DNA of 39,597 nucleotides from Halomonas sp. (GTDB lineage: Bacteria > Pseudomonadota > Gammaproteobacteria > Pseudomonadales > Halomonadaceae). Below are positions 9,582 through 19,598 of this stretch, one piece after another; the first letter of the stretch is position 1; each line of letters starts with the position of its first letter. A program made the position numbers and the translations under genes. Below the pieces are notes generated by a model. It had not been told where the DNA came from and searched no databases. It saw only the letters and a program-made list of their open reading frames with translations. The stretch covers positions 1-39,597 of the forward strand of contig NZ_JACUUD010000018.1 of the NCBI RefSeq assembly GCF_014859505.1, read 5' to 3'.

Positions 9582-11834
9582 ATGACCATGGATATCCAGG
9601 TGGCGGAGGGCGACGTCGAGCGCCTCTCGCTGCGCGAATACACCGAGAAGGCGTACCTCGACTACTCGATGTACGTCATCCTCGACCGGGCGCTGCCCCA
9701 TATCGGCGACGGCATGAAGCCGGTGCAGCGGCGCATCGTCTACGCCATGCGCGAGCTGGCGCTCAACGCCAACGCCAAGTACAAGAAGTCGGCGCGCACC
9801 GTGGGCGACGTGCTGGGCAAGTTCCACCCCCACGGCGACAGCGCCTGCTACGAGGCCATGGTGCTGATGGCCCAGCCCTTCAGCTACCGCTACCCGCTGG
9901 TGGACGGCCAGGGCAACTGGGGCAGCCCCGACGATCCCAAGTCGTTTGCCGCCATGCGCTACACCGAGGCGCGGCTCTCGAAGTTCAGCGAGGTGCTGCT
10001 CGCGGAGCTGGGCCAGGGCACCGTGGACTGGACACCCAACTTCGACGGCACCATGAACGAGCCGGTGGTATTGCCGGCGCGCCTGCCCCACGTGCTGCTC
10101 AATGGCGGCACCGGCATCGCCGTGGGCATGGCCACGGACATCCCGCCCCACAACGTGAACGAGGTGGTCGAGGCCACCTGCCACCTGCTGCGCCATCCCG
10201 AGGCCACCACCGCCGAGCTGGTGGAGCACCTGCCGGCGCCGGACTTCCCCACCGCGGCGGAGATCATTACCCCCCGTAGTGATCTGCGAAAGCTCTACGA
10301 GAGCGGACGCGGCTCGGTGAAGCTGCGCGCCCGCTATGTGATGGAGGAGGGCAGCATCGTGGTCACCGCGGTACCCTACCAGGTGAGCGGGGCCAAGATC
10401 CTCGAGCAGATCGCCGCCCAGATGCAGGCCAAGAAGCTGCCCATGGTGGCCGACCTGCGCGACGAGTCGACCCACGAGGAACCCACCCGCCTGGTGATCG
10501 AGCCGCGCTCCAACCGCGTCGACATCGAGGCGCTGATGGCGCACCTCTTCGCCACCACCGATCTCGAGAAGAACATCCGCGTCAACATGAACGTGATCGG
10601 CCTCGACGGCCGGCCGCGGGTGATGCCGCTGCCGGACCTGCTCGGCGAGTGGCTGCGCTTCCGGCGCTCCACCGTGCGCCGGCGCCTGGAGCACCGCCTG
10701 GGCAAGGTGGAGGACCGCCTGCACCTCCTCGAGGGCCTGCTGATCGCCTACCTCAACATCGACGAGGTGATCCGCATCATCCGCGAGGAGGATGAGCCCA
10801 GGCCCGCGCTGATGGCGGCCTTCGGACTCAGCGAGCGCCAGGCCGAGGCGATCCTCGAGCTGCGCCTGCGCCACCTGGCCAAGCTCGAGGAGATGAAGAT
10901 CCGCGGCGAGCAGGCGGAGCTCGAGGCCGAGCGGGCGCGCCTCCAGGAGCTGCTCGGCAACGAGGCGGCGCTCACCGACCTGATCGAGGAGGAGCTGCGC
11001 GCCGCCGCCGATACCCATGGCGACGAGCGCCGCTCGCCCATCGTCGAGCGGGAGGAGTCCCGGGCCCTCTCCGAGGTGGAGCTGGTGGGCGCCGACCCCG
11101 TCACCGTGGTGCTTTCCGCGAAGGGCTGGATCCGGGCGGCCCGCGGCCACGAGATCGACCCGGCGGGTCTCTCCTACAAGGCCGGCGACGGCTTCGCACT
11201 GGCGGCCCGGGGCAAGACCAACCAGCCGCTGGTGCTGCTCGACGACACCGGCCGCGCCTATACCCTTCAGGCCCACAACCTGCCCAGCGCCCGCGGCCAG
11301 GGGGAACCCGTCACCAGTCGCGTCAACGTGGTGGCCGGTGCCCATATGGCCGGGGTGATGCTGGCGCCTCCCGCCACCCGCTACCTGCTCGCCTCCGACG
11401 GCGGCTACGGCTTCGTGGCGCCCCTGGAGGCGCTGGTCGGCAAGAACAAGTCCGGCAAGGCGGTACTCTCGGTGCCCAGGGGCTGCAATGTGCTGCCGCC
11501 GGTGGCCGTGCCGGAGGGCGAGGGCACGCTGGTCGCGGCGGTCTCCAACGAGGGCCGCCTGCTGGTCTTCCCCCTCGAACAGCTGCCCGAGATGACCAGG
11601 GGCAAGGGCAACAAGATGCTCGACATCCCCGGACCACGGGCGTCGCGGCGCGAGGAGTTCGTGCGCGATCTGGTGCTGCTGCCGGCCGGCACCAGCCTGG
11701 TGATCCACGCCGGCAAGCGTCACCTCACCCTCAAGTCCGACGATCTCGCGTATTATCGCGGCGAGCGCGGCCGGCGCGGCAGCAAGCTGCCCCGCGGCCT
11801 GCAGAAGGTGGACCGGCTGGAGATGGCGGAATGA
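9582..11834 (+). CDS. parC: DNA topoisomerase IV subunit A
   Basis: 750 residues (E. coli 752). It forms the cleavage/religation core with ParE. The N-terminal breakage-reunion domain holds the catalytic Tyr127 in [11 protein letters not shown] and the drug-determining stretch [14 protein letters not shown], where Ser87 and Glu91 correspond to E. coli Ser80 and Glu84 in their quinolone-sensitive state. A coiled-coil/tower region and C-terminal beta-pinwheel follow (about 490-740). A second ATG lies two codons downstream of the chosen one. The last bases overlap the serB start (ATGA 11831-11834). Confidence 0.98.
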   Translation: MTMDIQVAEGDVERLSLREYTEKAYLDYSMYVILDRALPHIGDGMKPVQRRIVYAMRELALNANAKYKKSARTVGDVLGKFHPHGDSACYEAMVLMAQPFSYRYPLVDGQGNWGSPDDPKSFAAMRYTEARLSKFSEVLLAELGQGTVDWTPNFDGTMNEPVVLPARLPHVLLNGGTGIAVGMATDIPPHNVNEVVEATCHLLRHPEATTAELVEHLPAPDFPTAAEIITPRSDLRKLYESGRGSVKLRARYVMEEGSIVVTAVPYQVSGAKILEQIAAQMQAKKLPMVADLRDESTHEEPTRLVIEPRSNRVDIEALMAHLFATTDLEKNIRVNMNVIGLDGRPRVMPLPDLLGEWLRFRRSTVRRRLEHRLGKVEDRLHLLEGLLIAYLNIDEVIRIIREEDEPRPALMAAFGLSERQAEAILELRLRHLAKLEEMKIRGEQAELEAERARLQELLGNEAALTDLIEEELRAAADTHGDERRSPIVEREESRALSEVELVGADPVTVVLSAKGWIRAARGHEIDPAGLSYKAGDGFALAARGKTNQPLVLLDDTGRAYTLQAHNLPSARGQGEPVTSRVNVVAGAHMAGVMLAPPATRYLLASDGGYGFVAPLEALVGKNKSGKAVLSVPRGCNVLPPVAVPEGEGTLVAAVSNEGRLLVFPLEQLPEMTRGKGNKMLDIPGPRASRREEFVRDLVLLPAGTSLVIHAGKRHLTLKSDDLAYYRGERGRRGSKLPRGLQKVDRLEMAE

Positions 11835-13060
11835 CACGACGAGTACTGATCCGCGCCACCGGCGCGGCACGGCCGGGCCAGCTGGCCGGGCTGGGCAGGG
11901 CGCTGGCCACCAGCGGCGCGCGCCTGCTGGACATCAACCAGAGCGTGACCTTCGGCATGCTGTCGCTGGAGGCGCTGGTGGGCCTCGACCACGAGGCCGA
12001 TCTGGAGGGCGCACTCGGTGCCGCCGGCGATGCCCTGGGCCTCGACGTCCAGGCGATCCAGGTGAGCGCCGAGGACTACCAGCGCTGGAGCAGCCAGGCC
12101 AGCCTGCCGCGGCTGATCCTGACCCTGCTGGCGCCCCATCTGCCCGCCGGCATCCTGGCCGAGGTCGGCGCCTTGACCGCCGAGCATGGCCTCACCGTGG
12201 AGCTGATCCACCGCCTCTCCGGCCGCGAGCCGCTGGACGGCGGCGTGCCCCGGGAGCGCGACAGCATCCGGGGAGCCTGCGTGGAGTGCTGGCTGCGCGG
12301 CGCCGAGGTCGACCTCGACGCCCTGCGCGAGAAGGCGCTGGCGCTGGGCGCCATGCACGGCGTGGACATCGCCATCCAGGAGGACTCCATCTGGCGTCGG
12401 CACAGGCGGCTGGTCTGCTTCGACATGGATTCCACCCTGATCCAGGCCGAGGTCATCGACGAGCTGGCGCGCCGCCACGGCGTCTATGAGGAGGTGGCCG
12501 AGGTGACCGAGCGCGCCATGCGCGGCGAGCTCGACTTCCAGCAGAGCTTCCGGGAGCGCATGGCCAAGCTCAAGGGCCTCGACGAGTCGGTGCTGGCCGA
12601 GATCGCCGCGTCGCTTCCGCTGATGGATGGCGTGGAGCGACTGATGGCCCAGCTCAAGCGCCTGGGCTACCGCACGGCGATCCTCTCCGGCGGCTTCACC
12701 TACTTCGCACGCCACCTGCAGAAGAGGCTCGGCTTCGACGAGATCCACGCCAACGAGCTGCTGATCGAGAACGGCAAGGTCACCGGCGAGGTGCGCGAGC
12801 CGATCCTCGACGCCGACCGCAAGGCCGAGCTGCTGCGCGAGATCGCTGCCCGCGAGGGGCTGAGCCTGGAGCAGACCATCGCGGTGGGCGATGGGGCCAA
12901 CGATCTCAAGATGCTGGCCGCCGCCGGGCTCGGCATCGCCTTTCGCGCCAAGCCGCTGGTGCGCGCCCAGGCCAGTCACTCGATCTCGACCCTGGGGCTC
13001 GACGCCGTGCTCTACCTGATCGGCTATCGCCAGCTGGATCTGGAGGAGCAGGGGGAGTGA
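11831..13060 (+). CDS. serB: Phosphoserine phosphatase (two ACT-like domains + HAD)
   Basis: 409 residues, the long form known from Pseudomonas-type bacteria (E. coli 322). It performs the last step of serine synthesis. The N-terminal ~180 residues form two ACT-like regulatory modules; the HAD domain has motif I FDMDSTLI (about 197-204, nucleophile Asp198), motif [10 protein letters not shown] and motif [16 protein letters not shown] (about 350). Translationally coupled to parC by ATGA and to the channel gene by GTGA, so topoisomerase IV, SerB and the channel probably share a transcript. Confidence 0.97.
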   Translation: MTRRVLIRATGAARPGQLAGLGRALATSGARLLDINQSVTFGMLSLEALVGLDHEADLEGALGAAGDALGLDVQAIQVSAEDYQRWSSQASLPRLILTLLAPHLPAGILAEVGALTAEHGLTVELIHRLSGREPLDGGVPRERDSIRGACVECWLRGAEVDLDALREKALALGAMHGVDIAIQEDSIWRRHRRLVCFDMDSTLIQAEVIDELARRHGVYEEVAEVTERAMRGELDFQQSFRERMAKLKGLDESVLAEIAASLPLMDGVERLMAQLKRLGYRTAILSGGFTYFARHLQKRLGFDEIHANELLIENGKVTGEVREPILDADRKAELLREIAAREGLSLEQTIAVGDGANDLKMLAAAGLGIAFRAKPLVRAQASHSISTLGLDAVLYLIGYRQLDLEEQGE

Positions 13061-13887
13061 GTACCACCTTCGAGACCTGGCGCGACCGCCTCGAGCGGTT
13101 GCGCTCCCATAAGGCCTTCGAGCTCACGGTGATCACCATCATCGTGGTCTCGGCGCTGCTGATCGGCGCCAAGACCTACGAGGAGGAGGTCAGCCGGTTT
13201 CAGGCGGCGATGCTGTGGCTCGACGTGGCGGTGACAGTGTTCTTCCTGGTGGAGATCCTGATCCGGATGGCCGCCGAGAAGCGCCTGCGTGACTTCTTCA
13301 GGAAGGGCTGGAACATCTTCGATTTCCTGATCGTCACCGCCAGCCTGATTCCCCTGGATGACTCGGAGATGGTGCTGCTGGCCCGCCTGCTGCGCATCTT
13401 CCGGGTGCTGCGTCTGGTATCGATGATCCCCGAGCTGCGCATGCTGATCGCTGCTCTGTTCAAGTCGATCCCGCGCATGGGCTACGTGGTGCTGCTGATG
13501 TTCATCATCTTCTACATCTACGGCGCCCTCGGCAGCTTCCTGTTCGCCAGCGTCGACGAGAAGCTGTGGGGAAACATCTCCCTGGCCATGCTGACGCTGT
13601 TCCAGGTGGCCACCTTCGAGAGCTGGGCCACGGCGGTGCTCTATCCCACCATGGAGCACTACCCCTACGCCTGGATCTACTTCCTCACCTTCATCTTCCT
13701 CAACGCCTTCATCTTCCTGAACATGATGATCGGCATCGTGCTCGACGTGATGCAGAAGGAGAGCCTGGCGATCGAGCTGGAGATGGGAGAGGGTGAGGCC
13801 GCGGAACTGCACGGCCTGCGCAACGACGTGCGCCAGATGCGCGACCAGCTCGCGCGGATGGAGGCGCTGCTGGAACGTCGGAGTTGA
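13057..13887 (+). CDS. BacNav-type voltage-gated sodium channel
   Basis: 276 residues, nearly the same as NaChBac (274). One six-helix voltage-gated channel subunit that would act as a tetramer. S1-S3 lie at about 19-100. S4 is LLARLLRIFRVLRLV with four gating Args at three-residue spacing (110, 113, 116, 119). The pore helix and filter read TLFQVATFESWAT (filter TFESWAT 186-192), matching the TLESWxx sodium filter of BacNav with Phe for Leu next to the key Glu188. S6 is NAFIFLNMMIGIVLDVM. After a Glu-rich neck (about 230-250) the C-terminus is a predicted coiled coil (LRNDVRQMRDQLARMEALLE), the usual tetramerisation helix. It starts with GTG overlapping the serB stop. Sodium selectivity is inferred from the filter. 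Confidence 0.9.
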   Translation: MSTTFETWRDRLERLRSHKAFELTVITIIVVSALLIGAKTYEEEVSRFQAAMLWLDVAVTVFFLVEILIRMAAEKRLRDFFRKGWNIFDFLIVTASLIPLDDSEMVLLARLLRIFRVLRLVSMIPELRMLIAALFKSIPRMGYVVLLMFIIFYIYGALGSFLFASVDEKLWGNISLAMLTLFQVATFESWATAVLYPTMEHYPYAWIYFLTFIFLNAFIFLNMMIGIVLDVMQKESLAIELEMGEGEAAELHGLRNDVRQMRDQLARMEALLERRS

Positions 13888-13924
13888 CAAAGGGGCTCAA
13901 CCTTGATTCTCTAGGGGAATGAAC

Positions 13925-13953
13925 TTGACTGCGTATGACCTCGACCTACGACT
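13925..13953 (+). promoter_or_regulatory. Candidate leuA promoter
   Basis: TTGACT (13925-13930), 17 nt, ACGACT (13948-13953). The -35 is good and the -10 weak. It would give a leader of about 260 nt before leuA. A second TTGACA at 13884-13889 overlaps the end of the channel gene but has no clear -10. Confidence 0.35.
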
Positions 13954-14030
13954 ACTAGCCCGCGCCTGAACAGCGAGCGGCGATGCCTCCCTTTGCATCG
14001 TCTGGAGTCCGGTCAAAACGAGGTTGTACC

Positions 14031-14186
14031 ATGTCAGTCATTCCCATCAACCCTGTCATCCATGTCCATCGTGTCGCCTGCGCCAGCCAAGTGGCTGCCG
14101 TCTGTGCGATCATGTGCGAAGCGAGCCCCAACGCCCCGACTGGCCTGTGCCCGTCGGGGCTTTATCGTTTCCGCACCGCCCACTGA
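14031..14186 (+). CDS. Putative leader peptide upstream of leuA
   Basis: A 51-codon frame begins at ATG 14031 with AGG 7 nt upstream. Seven of its first fifteen residues are Val or Ile ([15 protein letters not shown]), the pattern expected of a branched-chain amino-acid attenuation peptide, though Leu itself is scarce. It runs through the terminator-like hairpin at 14133-14160 and stops 34 nt before leuA, unlike classical leader peptides, which stop earlier. It may therefore be a chance frame; the Val/Ile run is the only positive signal. Confidence 0.35.
   Translation: MSVIPINPVIHVHRVACASQVAAVCAIMCEASPNAPTGLCPSGLYRFRTAH
14084..14170 (+). promoter_or_regulatory. Probable leuA attenuator (pause hairpin plus terminator hairpin)
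   Basis: The leader contains a small hairpin CAGCC-AAGT-GGCTG (14084-14097) and then a strong one at 14133-14160: GCCCCGAC pairs with GTCGGGGC and, after one mismatch, GGC pairs with GCC around a CTGT loop, an 11-bp stem in all. It is followed by TTTATCGTTT (14161-14170). A terminator-like structure inside the 5' leader of a biosynthetic gene is best explained as transcription attenuation. The competing antiterminator was not worked out. leuA starts 51 nt downstream. Confidence 0.55.
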
Positions 14187-14220
14187 TTCAGCAACACCGT
14201 CGCCCAGGGAGAACGCCACC

Positions 14221-15927
14221 ATGATGCTCGACAACCCCGCCGCCAAGTACCGCCCCTTCGTCGCCGTGGACCTGCCCGACCGCCAGTGGCCCAACCGCCG
14301 CATCGAGCAGCCGCCGATCTGGACCAGCGTCGACCTGCGCGACGGCAACCAGTCGCTGATCGACCCCATGGATCAGGAGCGCAAGCAGCGCCTGTTCGAC
14401 CTGCTGGTGAGGATCGGCTTCAAGGAGATCGAGGTGGGCTTCCCCTCGGCCTCCCAGACCGACTTCGACTTCGTGCGCTCCCTGATCGAGAACGACAGGA
14501 TCCCCGCTGACGTCACCATCCAGGTGCTGACCCAGGCGCGCGACCACCTGATCGACCGCACCTTCGAGGCGATCAAGGGGGCGAAGAACGCCATCGTCCA
14601 TGTCTACAACGCCACCGACCCGGTGTTCCGCCGCGTGGTGTTCAACGTCAGCAAGCCGGAGTGCATTCAGATCGCCGTGGACGCCACCGCCCGCATCCGG
14701 CAGCGCATGAGAGAGGCCCCCGAGACGAACTGGACTTTCCAGTACTCCCCGGAGCTGTTCACCACCACCGAGATGGATTTCGCACGAGAGATCGTCGAGG
14801 CGGTGATGGAGACCTACGGTGCTAGCACTGAGAAGAAGATGATTGTCAATCTGCCGGCCACCGTGGAGGTCGCCACTCCCAACAACTACGCCGACCAGAT
14901 CGAGTGGTTCTGCCGCCACGTGAAGGACCGCGACGCCCTGATTGTCAGCGTGCATCCCCACAACGACCGCGGCACCGGCGTGGCTGCCGCCGAGCTGACT
15001 CTGATGGCGGGCGCCGACCGCGTCGAGGGAACCCTGTTCGGCAACGGCGAGCGTACCGGCAACGTCGATATCGTGACGCTGGCCATGAACCTTTATACCC
15101 AGGGCGTGCATCCGGGCCTCGACTTTTCCAACATCACGCCGATCATGCGCGAGGTGGAATACTGCAACCAGCTGCCGGTGCACCCGCGCCACCCCTATGT
15201 GGGCGACCTGGTGTTCACCGCCTTCTCCGGCTCCCACCAGGATGCCATCAAGAAGGGCATGGCCGAGCGCCGCGCCAACCTCGACGCCGTGTGGGACGTG
15301 CCCTACCTGCCCATCGACCCGCTGGACGTGGGGCGCAGCTACGAGGCGGTGATTCGCGTCAACAGCCAGTCCGGCAAGGGCGGGATCTCCTACCTGCTGG
15401 AGCAGGAGCACGGCATCGAGCTGCCGCGTCGCCTCTCCATCGAGTTCAGCCAGGTGGTGCAGGAGGTGGCCGACCGCACGGGCAAGGAGATTACCTCCCA
15501 GATGATCTATCAGGCCTTCGCCGATGAGTATCTGGAGCAGAACTCGCCCTTCGGCCTGGTCAGCCACCGACTCTCCTCGGCGCCCGATAGCCCCACCGTC
15601 ACCCTTGAGGCGACCATCGAGGAGCGCGGCGTGCGGCGTACCATCCTGGGCGAGGGCAACGGCCCGCTGGCCGCCTACATCAAGGCGCTGGCGGCCGCCG
15701 GTCACGATGTGGAGATCATCGACTACCACGAGCACTCCCGCGGCCAGGGTGCCGACGCCGAGGCGATCGCCTATGTTGAGGTGCGCATCGGCGGCAAGGC
15801 GGTGTTTGGCGTCGGCACCGACGAGAGCATCACCAGCGCCTCCATGAAGGCGGTGATGAGCGCGATCAACCGCCATGTCTCCGCCCAGGCTCCGGCGGCC
15901 AATGTGACCGCCGAGAGCCTTGCCTAG
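14221..15927 (+). CDS. leuA: 2-isopropylmalate synthase, long form
   Basis: 568 residues, the long LeuA form found in pseudomonads, actinobacteria and halomonads rather than the ~520-residue E. coli type. It condenses acetyl-CoA with 2-oxoisovalerate, the committed step of leucine synthesis. DRE-TIM barrel signatures: [17 protein letters not shown] (about 34-50) and the metal-binding HPHNDRGTG (about 245), then [12 protein letters not shown]. The C-terminal LeuA dimer/regulatory domain (about 440-555) contains [18 protein letters not shown], where leucine feedback acts in the family. ATG 14221 follows GGGAG by 9 nt; the next codon is also ATG. The frame stays open upstream, but those residues show no resemblance to LeuA. 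Its stop interlocks with that of epmB. Confidence 0.97.
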   Translation: MMLDNPAAKYRPFVAVDLPDRQWPNRRIEQPPIWTSVDLRDGNQSLIDPMDQERKQRLFDLLVRIGFKEIEVGFPSASQTDFDFVRSLIENDRIPADVTIQVLTQARDHLIDRTFEAIKGAKNAIVHVYNATDPVFRRVVFNVSKPECIQIAVDATARIRQRMREAPETNWTFQYSPELFTTTEMDFAREIVEAVMETYGASTEKKMIVNLPATVEVATPNNYADQIEWFCRHVKDRDALIVSVHPHNDRGTGVAAAELTLMAGADRVEGTLFGNGERTGNVDIVTLAMNLYTQGVHPGLDFSNITPIMREVEYCNQLPVHPRHPYVGDLVFTAFSGSHQDAIKKGMAERRANLDAVWDVPYLPIDPLDVGRSYEAVIRVNSQSGKGGISYLLEQEHGIELPRRLSIEFSQVVQEVADRTGKEITSQMIYQAFADEYLEQNSPFGLVSHRLSSAPDSPTVTLEATIEERGVRRTILGEGNGPLAAYIKALAAAGHDVEIIDYHEHSRGQGADAEAIAYVEVRIGGKAVFGVGTDESITSASMKAVMSAINRHVSAQAPAANVTAESLA

Positions 15928-17003
15928 AGCGGCGTCTTGCTGCCCTCGCCGGGGATCTCCCTGACCAGCTTCGGCACCAGGAAACCCGGCAGCACCTCCC
16001 TGAGGCCCGCGACCAGTTCGCGGGCATCAAAGTCCGGCACATCGAAATGGGCCGCGCCGGCCACCGGGTCGAGCTGGTGGAGGTAGTAGGGCAGCACGCC
16101 GGCCTCGAAGAGTCGTTCGGAGAGCGCGGCCAGGGCGTCCACGCTGTCATTGATCCCGCGCAGCAGCACGCTCTGATTGAGCAGGGTCGCCCCCGCTGCC
16201 TTGAGCCGTGCGCAGGCCTTGATCACGGCATCGTCGATCTCGTTGGCGTGGTTGATATGCACCACGATCACCTTCTGCAGGCGGGTGGCACCGAGCCAGT
16301 CGAGCAGGGCGTCATCGACGCGGTCGGGAATCACCACCGGCAGGCGGGTGTGGAGGCGCAGACGCCTGAGGTGGGGGATGGCCTCCAGACGCTCGACCAG
16401 CCACGCCAGCTGACGGTCGCTGGCGGCCAGAGGGTCGCCGCCGGAGAGGATCGCCTCGATGAGGGTGGGGTCCGTGCGCAGGTGGTCCAGTGTCTGCTCC
16501 CACTGGGCCCGGGACGGCGAGTTGTCGCCGTAGGGGAAGTGGCGGCGGAAGCAGTAGCGGCAGTTGACCGCGCAGGCGGGGCTCGTGATCAGCAGCACTC
16601 GCCCGGCGTACTTGTGGATCAGTCCGCGGGCCGGGGTATGTGCGGCCTCTTCCAGAGGGTCGGCCACATAGCCCGGCGCGGCCAGGGCCTCTTCGCCCAG
16701 CGGCAGCACCTGGCGCAGCAATGGGTCGGTCGGGTCGCCCGGGCGCATGCGCGCCAGGAAGGCCTCGGGCACGCGCACCTCGAAGAGGGCATGGCCCGCC
16801 TCGGCGCCGGGCCGCCAGGCCTCACTCAGCCCCAGGCGCCGACACAGCTCGGCGGGATCGCGAATGGCGCTCGCCAGCTGCGCCTGCCAGGCGGGTGGCG
16901 GTGCCAGCGGCTCGGCTTCGTCGCTCGAGGCTGATCCGTCGACGGGCCGCGTCTTGCTGTCCTCGTCGTGACGCTGCAAAAGGGCAGGGCTTCGGGTTAT
17001 CAT
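15924..17003 (-). CDS. epmB: EF-P lysine 2,3-aminomutase (radical SAM)
   Basis: 359 residues (E. coli 342). It isomerises L-alpha-lysine to beta-lysine, which EpmA attaches to EF-P. The radical-SAM cluster motif is CAVNCRYC (Cys144, Cys148, Cys151), followed by [22 protein letters not shown] and HINHANEI are typical of the KamA/EpmB family. The C-terminus holds [15 protein letters not shown]. The ATG at 17003 was preferred over a GTG three codons upstream; neither has a clear ribosome-binding site. It diverges from efp and shares CTAG stops with leuA. Confidence 0.94.
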   Translation of the reverse strand: MITRSPALLQRHDEDSKTRPVDGSASSDEAEPLAPPPAWQAQLASAIRDPAELCRRLGLSEAWRPGAEAGHALFEVRVPEAFLARMRPGDPTDPLLRQVLPLGEEALAAPGYVADPLEEAAHTPARGLIHKYAGRVLLITSPACAVNCRYCFRRHFPYGDNSPSRAQWEQTLDHLRTDPTLIEAILSGGDPLAASDRQLAWLVERLEAIPHLRRLRLHTRLPVVIPDRVDDALLDWLGATRLQKVIVVHINHANEIDDAVIKACARLKAAGATLLNQSVLLRGINDSVDALAALSERLFEAGVLPYYLHQLDPVAGAAHFDVPDFDARELVAGLREVLPGFLVPKLVREIPGEGSKTPL

Positions 17004-17025
17004 GCGGCACACCAGTCAATGCGGG

Positions 17026-17054
17026 CGAGGCGGATTGCAACAAGCACCGCCTCG
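17026..17054. promoter_or_regulatory. 8-bp inverted repeat between epmB and efp
   Basis: CGAGGCGG (17026-17033) and CCGCCTCG (17047-17054) are perfect inverted arms with a 13-nt spacer in the 115-nt divergent gap. It could be an operator or an RNA hairpin in either leader. Confidence 0.4.
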
Positions 17055-17070
17055 TCGAATGTCGATTCCC

Positions 17071-17099
17071 AGCGCGCTCCCGGATCCCGGGGGCGCGCT
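17071..17099 (+). promoter_or_regulatory. GC-rich hairpin in the efp leader
   Basis: AGCGCGC-T-CCCGG pairs with CCGGG-G-GCGCGCT around the 3-nt loop ATC: a 13-bp stem with a single G-U pair, ending 19 nt before the efp ATG. A very stable structure so near the ribosome-binding site may protect the mRNA 5' end or gate translation. Confidence 0.55.
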
Positions 17100-17118
17100 C
17101 GAATATGAGTGAGAGAAG

Positions 17119-17685
17119 ATGGCGAGCTATTCTACCAACGAATTCAAGGGCGGTCTGAAGGTGATGCTGGACGGCGATCCCTGCGCGATCGTCGAGAACG
17201 AGTTCGTCAAGCCGGGCAAGGGTCAGGCCTTCAACCGCGTCAAGCTGCGCAACCTGATCACCGGCCGGGTCTGGGAGCGTACCTTCAAGTCCGGCGAGTC
17301 CCTGGAAGGCGCCGACGTCATGGATCTCGACATGGAGTACCTCTACTCCGACGGCGAGATGTGGCACTTCATGAAGACCGACGGCTCCTTCGAGCAGTAC
17401 GCCGTCGAGAAGAAGGCCCTGGGCGACACCGTCAAGTGGCTCAAGGAGCAGGTGGCCTACACCGTGACCCTGTGGAACGACAACGCCATCAGCGTGACCC
17501 CGCCCAATTTCATCGAACTGGAAGTGGTCGAGACCGATCCGGGCCTCAAGGGCGATACCGCCCAGGGCGGTTCCAAGCCGGCGACCCTCTCTTCAGGCGC
17601 CGTGGTTCGCGTGCCGCTGTTCATCAACCAGGGCGAGATCCTGAAGGTGGATACGCGCAGCGGCGACTACGTCTCCCGCGCCTGA
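17119..17685 (+). CDS. efp: Translation elongation factor P
   Basis: 188 residues, the exact family length. EF-P binds between the P and E sites and relieves stalling on polyproline. Domain I carries the loop FVKPGKGQ with Lys34, the residue that EpmA/EpmB beta-lysylate; both enzymes are encoded on either side of this gene. Domains II and III follow with [12 protein letters not shown] and the C-terminal signature [11 protein letters not shown]. The AGAGAAG sequence lies almost directly against the ATG, a short spacing. A terminator follows 22 nt after the stop. Confidence 0.98.
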   Translation: MASYSTNEFKGGLKVMLDGDPCAIVENEFVKPGKGQAFNRVKLRNLITGRVWERTFKSGESLEGADVMDLDMEYLYSDGEMWHFMKTDGSFEQYAVEKKALGDTVKWLKEQVAYTVTLWNDNAISVTPPNFIELEVVETDPGLKGDTAQGGSKPATLSSGAVVRVPLFINQGEILKVDTRSGDYVSRA

Positions 17686-17706
17686 TCCGGGCGGAGGAGT
17701 GTTTCG

Positions 17707-17735
17707 ACGCCGAGTCCTGTGGGCTCGGCGTTTTC
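17707..17735 (+). terminator. Rho-independent terminator after efp
   Basis: ACGCCGAG pairs perfectly with CTCGGCGT around the 9-nt loop TCCTGTGGG, followed by TTTTC (17731-17735). It ends only 13 nt before the chosen epmA start. Confidence 0.8.
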
Positions 17736-17748
17736 GATGGTGACGATC

Positions 17749-18738
17749 ATGCAAGAGACCGACTGGCGGCCCACGGCCTCCCTGGAGACCCTGCGCGAAC
17801 GTGCGCGTCTGCTGGCCGATGTGCGGGCCTTCTTCGCCCAGCGCGAGGTGCTGGAGGTGGAGACCCCGGTGCTGGGCCACGGCGGCAGCACGGACCTGCA
17901 CCTGGCGTCGCTCTCCGCCGAGGCGACCACGCCGGCCGGGCGTGAGCGGCTGTGGCTGCAGACCTCGCCGGAGTTCGCCATGAAGCGGCTGCTGGCGGCG
18001 GGCTCCGGGCCGATCTTCCAGCTGGCACACTGCTTCCGCGACGGCGAGGTGGGGCGGCGCCACAATCTCGAGTTCACCATGCTGGAGTGGTATCGCCCGG
18101 GGCTCTCCCTCGACGGGCTGATCGAGGAAACCGTCGAGCTGGTGTGCCGCGTGCTGGGCCGAGAACTGGGGGATGAGGCGGGCCCTCTGCGGCGCCACCG
18201 CTATCGCGAGCTGTTCCGGGAGCACCTGGCCATCGATCCCTTTACCACCCCGCTTGCCGAGCTGCGTCGGCTGGCCGGCGAGCGGGGAGGGCTCTCCATG
18301 GCAGGCGCGCCCCGCGACGACTGCCTCGACCTGCTGATGAGCCTGGCGATCGAGCCGCACCTGGGGCGGGAGGGCATCGAGGTGGTGGTGGACTATCCGG
18401 CGAGCCAGGCGGCGCTGGCCCGGCGTCACCGCGACCCGGAGGACGGCGAGTGGGTGGCCTCGCGCTTCGAGCTCTACCTCGAGGGGCTGGAGCTGGCCAA
18501 CGGCTACGACGAGCTGACCGACGCCGCCGAGCAGGCGGCGCGCTTTGCCGAGGACAACGCCGCCCGCCGGGCGGCGGGGCTGCCCGAGGTGGATATCGAT
18601 GCTCGCCTGCTGGCGGCCCTTGCACAAGGCATGCCCGAGGGCAGCGGGGTGGCGCTGGGCATCGACCGGCTGATCCAGCTGTCGCTGGGCAAGTCGAGCG
18701 TGGCGGAGGTGATGGCCTTCGCCACGCCGCGCTGTTAG
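17749..18738 (+). CDS. epmA: EF-P (R)-beta-lysine ligase
   Basis: 329 residues from ATG 17749 (E. coli EpmA/GenX/PoxA 325). A stand-alone class II lysyl-tRNA synthetase-like catalytic core that ligates beta-lysine to EF-P Lys34. Matches: [14 protein letters not shown] at the start, [15 protein letters not shown], motif 2 [46 protein letters not shown], and motif 3 [13 protein letters not shown]. There is no anticodon-binding domain. In-frame GTG 17719 and ATG 17737 lie within or against the efp terminator and are unlikely starts; GGTGA sits 5 nt before 17749. The stop overlaps the psd stop. Confidence 0.95.
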   Translation: MQETDWRPTASLETLRERARLLADVRAFFAQREVLEVETPVLGHGGSTDLHLASLSAEATTPAGRERLWLQTSPEFAMKRLLAAGSGPIFQLAHCFRDGEVGRRHNLEFTMLEWYRPGLSLDGLIEETVELVCRVLGRELGDEAGPLRRHRYRELFREHLAIDPFTTPLAELRRLAGERGGLSMAGAPRDDCLDLLMSLAIEPHLGREGIEVVVDYPASQAALARRHRDPEDGEWVASRFELYLEGLELANGYDELTDAAEQAARFAEDNAARRAAGLPEVDIDARLLAALAQGMPEGSGVALGIDRLIQLSLGKSSVAEVMAFATPRC

Positions 18739-19571
18739 AAGGCCCCGAGCGACTGCCCCATCTGTACCTTGGCGCCGGGCTCGAGGCCGTCGGCGAAGGC
18801 CACCGGCTCACTGAAGGCCATCACCACCGTGGAGCCGAGCTTGAAGCGGCCCATCTCCGCGCCGCGCTCCAGGTGCACCGGCGTGTCGAAGCGGATGCGC
18901 TGCACGCCGCCCCGGGGCAGGGGGGTGATCTGTCCGGCCCACACCGTCTCGATGGCGGCGACGATCATCGCTCCCACCAGCACCATCGCCATGGGGCCGT
19001 GCTCGGTGTCGAAGTGGCACACCAGGCGCTCGTTGCGGGCGAAGAGGTTCGGCACATGCTCGGTGGTGGCGGCGTTGACCGAGAAGAGCCGCCCCGGCAC
19101 ATAGACCATCTCCCTCAGGGTGCCACCCATGGGCATATGCACCCGATGGTAGTCGCTGGGGGAGAGGTAGACGGTGGCGAAGCTGCCGCCCAGATAGCGG
19201 CGGGCGGCCTCGCCGTCGCCGCCCAGCAGCTCCATGGCCGAGAAGCGGTGGCCCTTGGCCTGGAACAGCTGGCCGGCCTCCACGGGGCCGAACTGGGAGA
19301 GCCGCCCGTCGGCAGGGCTCACCATCCCCTCGCCGAGGGGGCGGGCGCCTTCCTCCAGCTCGCGAGTGAAGAAGTCGTTGAAGGTGGCGTAGGCCGTCGG
19401 GTCGGGCTCGGCGGCCTCATCCATGTCGACCTTGAACCGGCGGATGAAGGCGCTCACCAGTGCGTTCTTCAGCCAGGGAGTGCGGCATTCGGCCAGCCGC
19501 CCCACTGATCGCGACAGCAGGTGGTGGGGCAGCGGGTACTGGATCAGGGCAAAGAGCCGGGAGAATGACAA
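18735..19571 (-). CDS. psd: Phosphatidylserine decarboxylase proenzyme
   Basis: 278 residues. It makes phosphatidylethanolamine at the inner membrane. The proenzyme self-cleaves at LGST (Ser247 becomes the pyruvoyl group), giving a short alpha and long beta chain; also present are [21 protein letters not shown] and DYHRVHMP, where the conserved His/Asp act in cleavage. It is the third gene of rsgA-rhdA-psd, 27 nt after rhdA. Its TAA overlaps the epmA TAG by three bases. Confidence 0.97.
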   Translation of the reverse strand: MSFSRLFALIQYPLPHHLLSRSVGRLAECRTPWLKNALVSAFIRRFKVDMDEAAEPDPTAYATFNDFFTRELEEGARPLGEGMVSPADGRLSQFGPVEAGQLFQAKGHRFSAMELLGGDGEAARRYLGGSFATVYLSPSDYHRVHMPMGGTLREMVYVPGRLFSVNAATTEHVPNLFARNERLVCHFDTEHGPMAMVLVGAMIVAAIETVWAGQITPLPRGGVQRIRFDTPVHLERGAEMGRFKLGSTVVMAFSEPVAFADGLEPGAKVQMGQSLGAF

Positions 19572-19598
19572 GGGCGTTCCTGTGGCAAGCGTTGAGGG

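Noticed and set aside
9829-9860. Quinolone-resistance substitution in ParC
   Set aside because: Positions equivalent to E. coli Ser80 and Glu84 are Ser and Glu, the wild-type state.
14188-15876. 562-codon open frame antisense to leuA
   Set aside because: Shadow of leuA codon bias, without ribosome-binding site or recognisable motifs.
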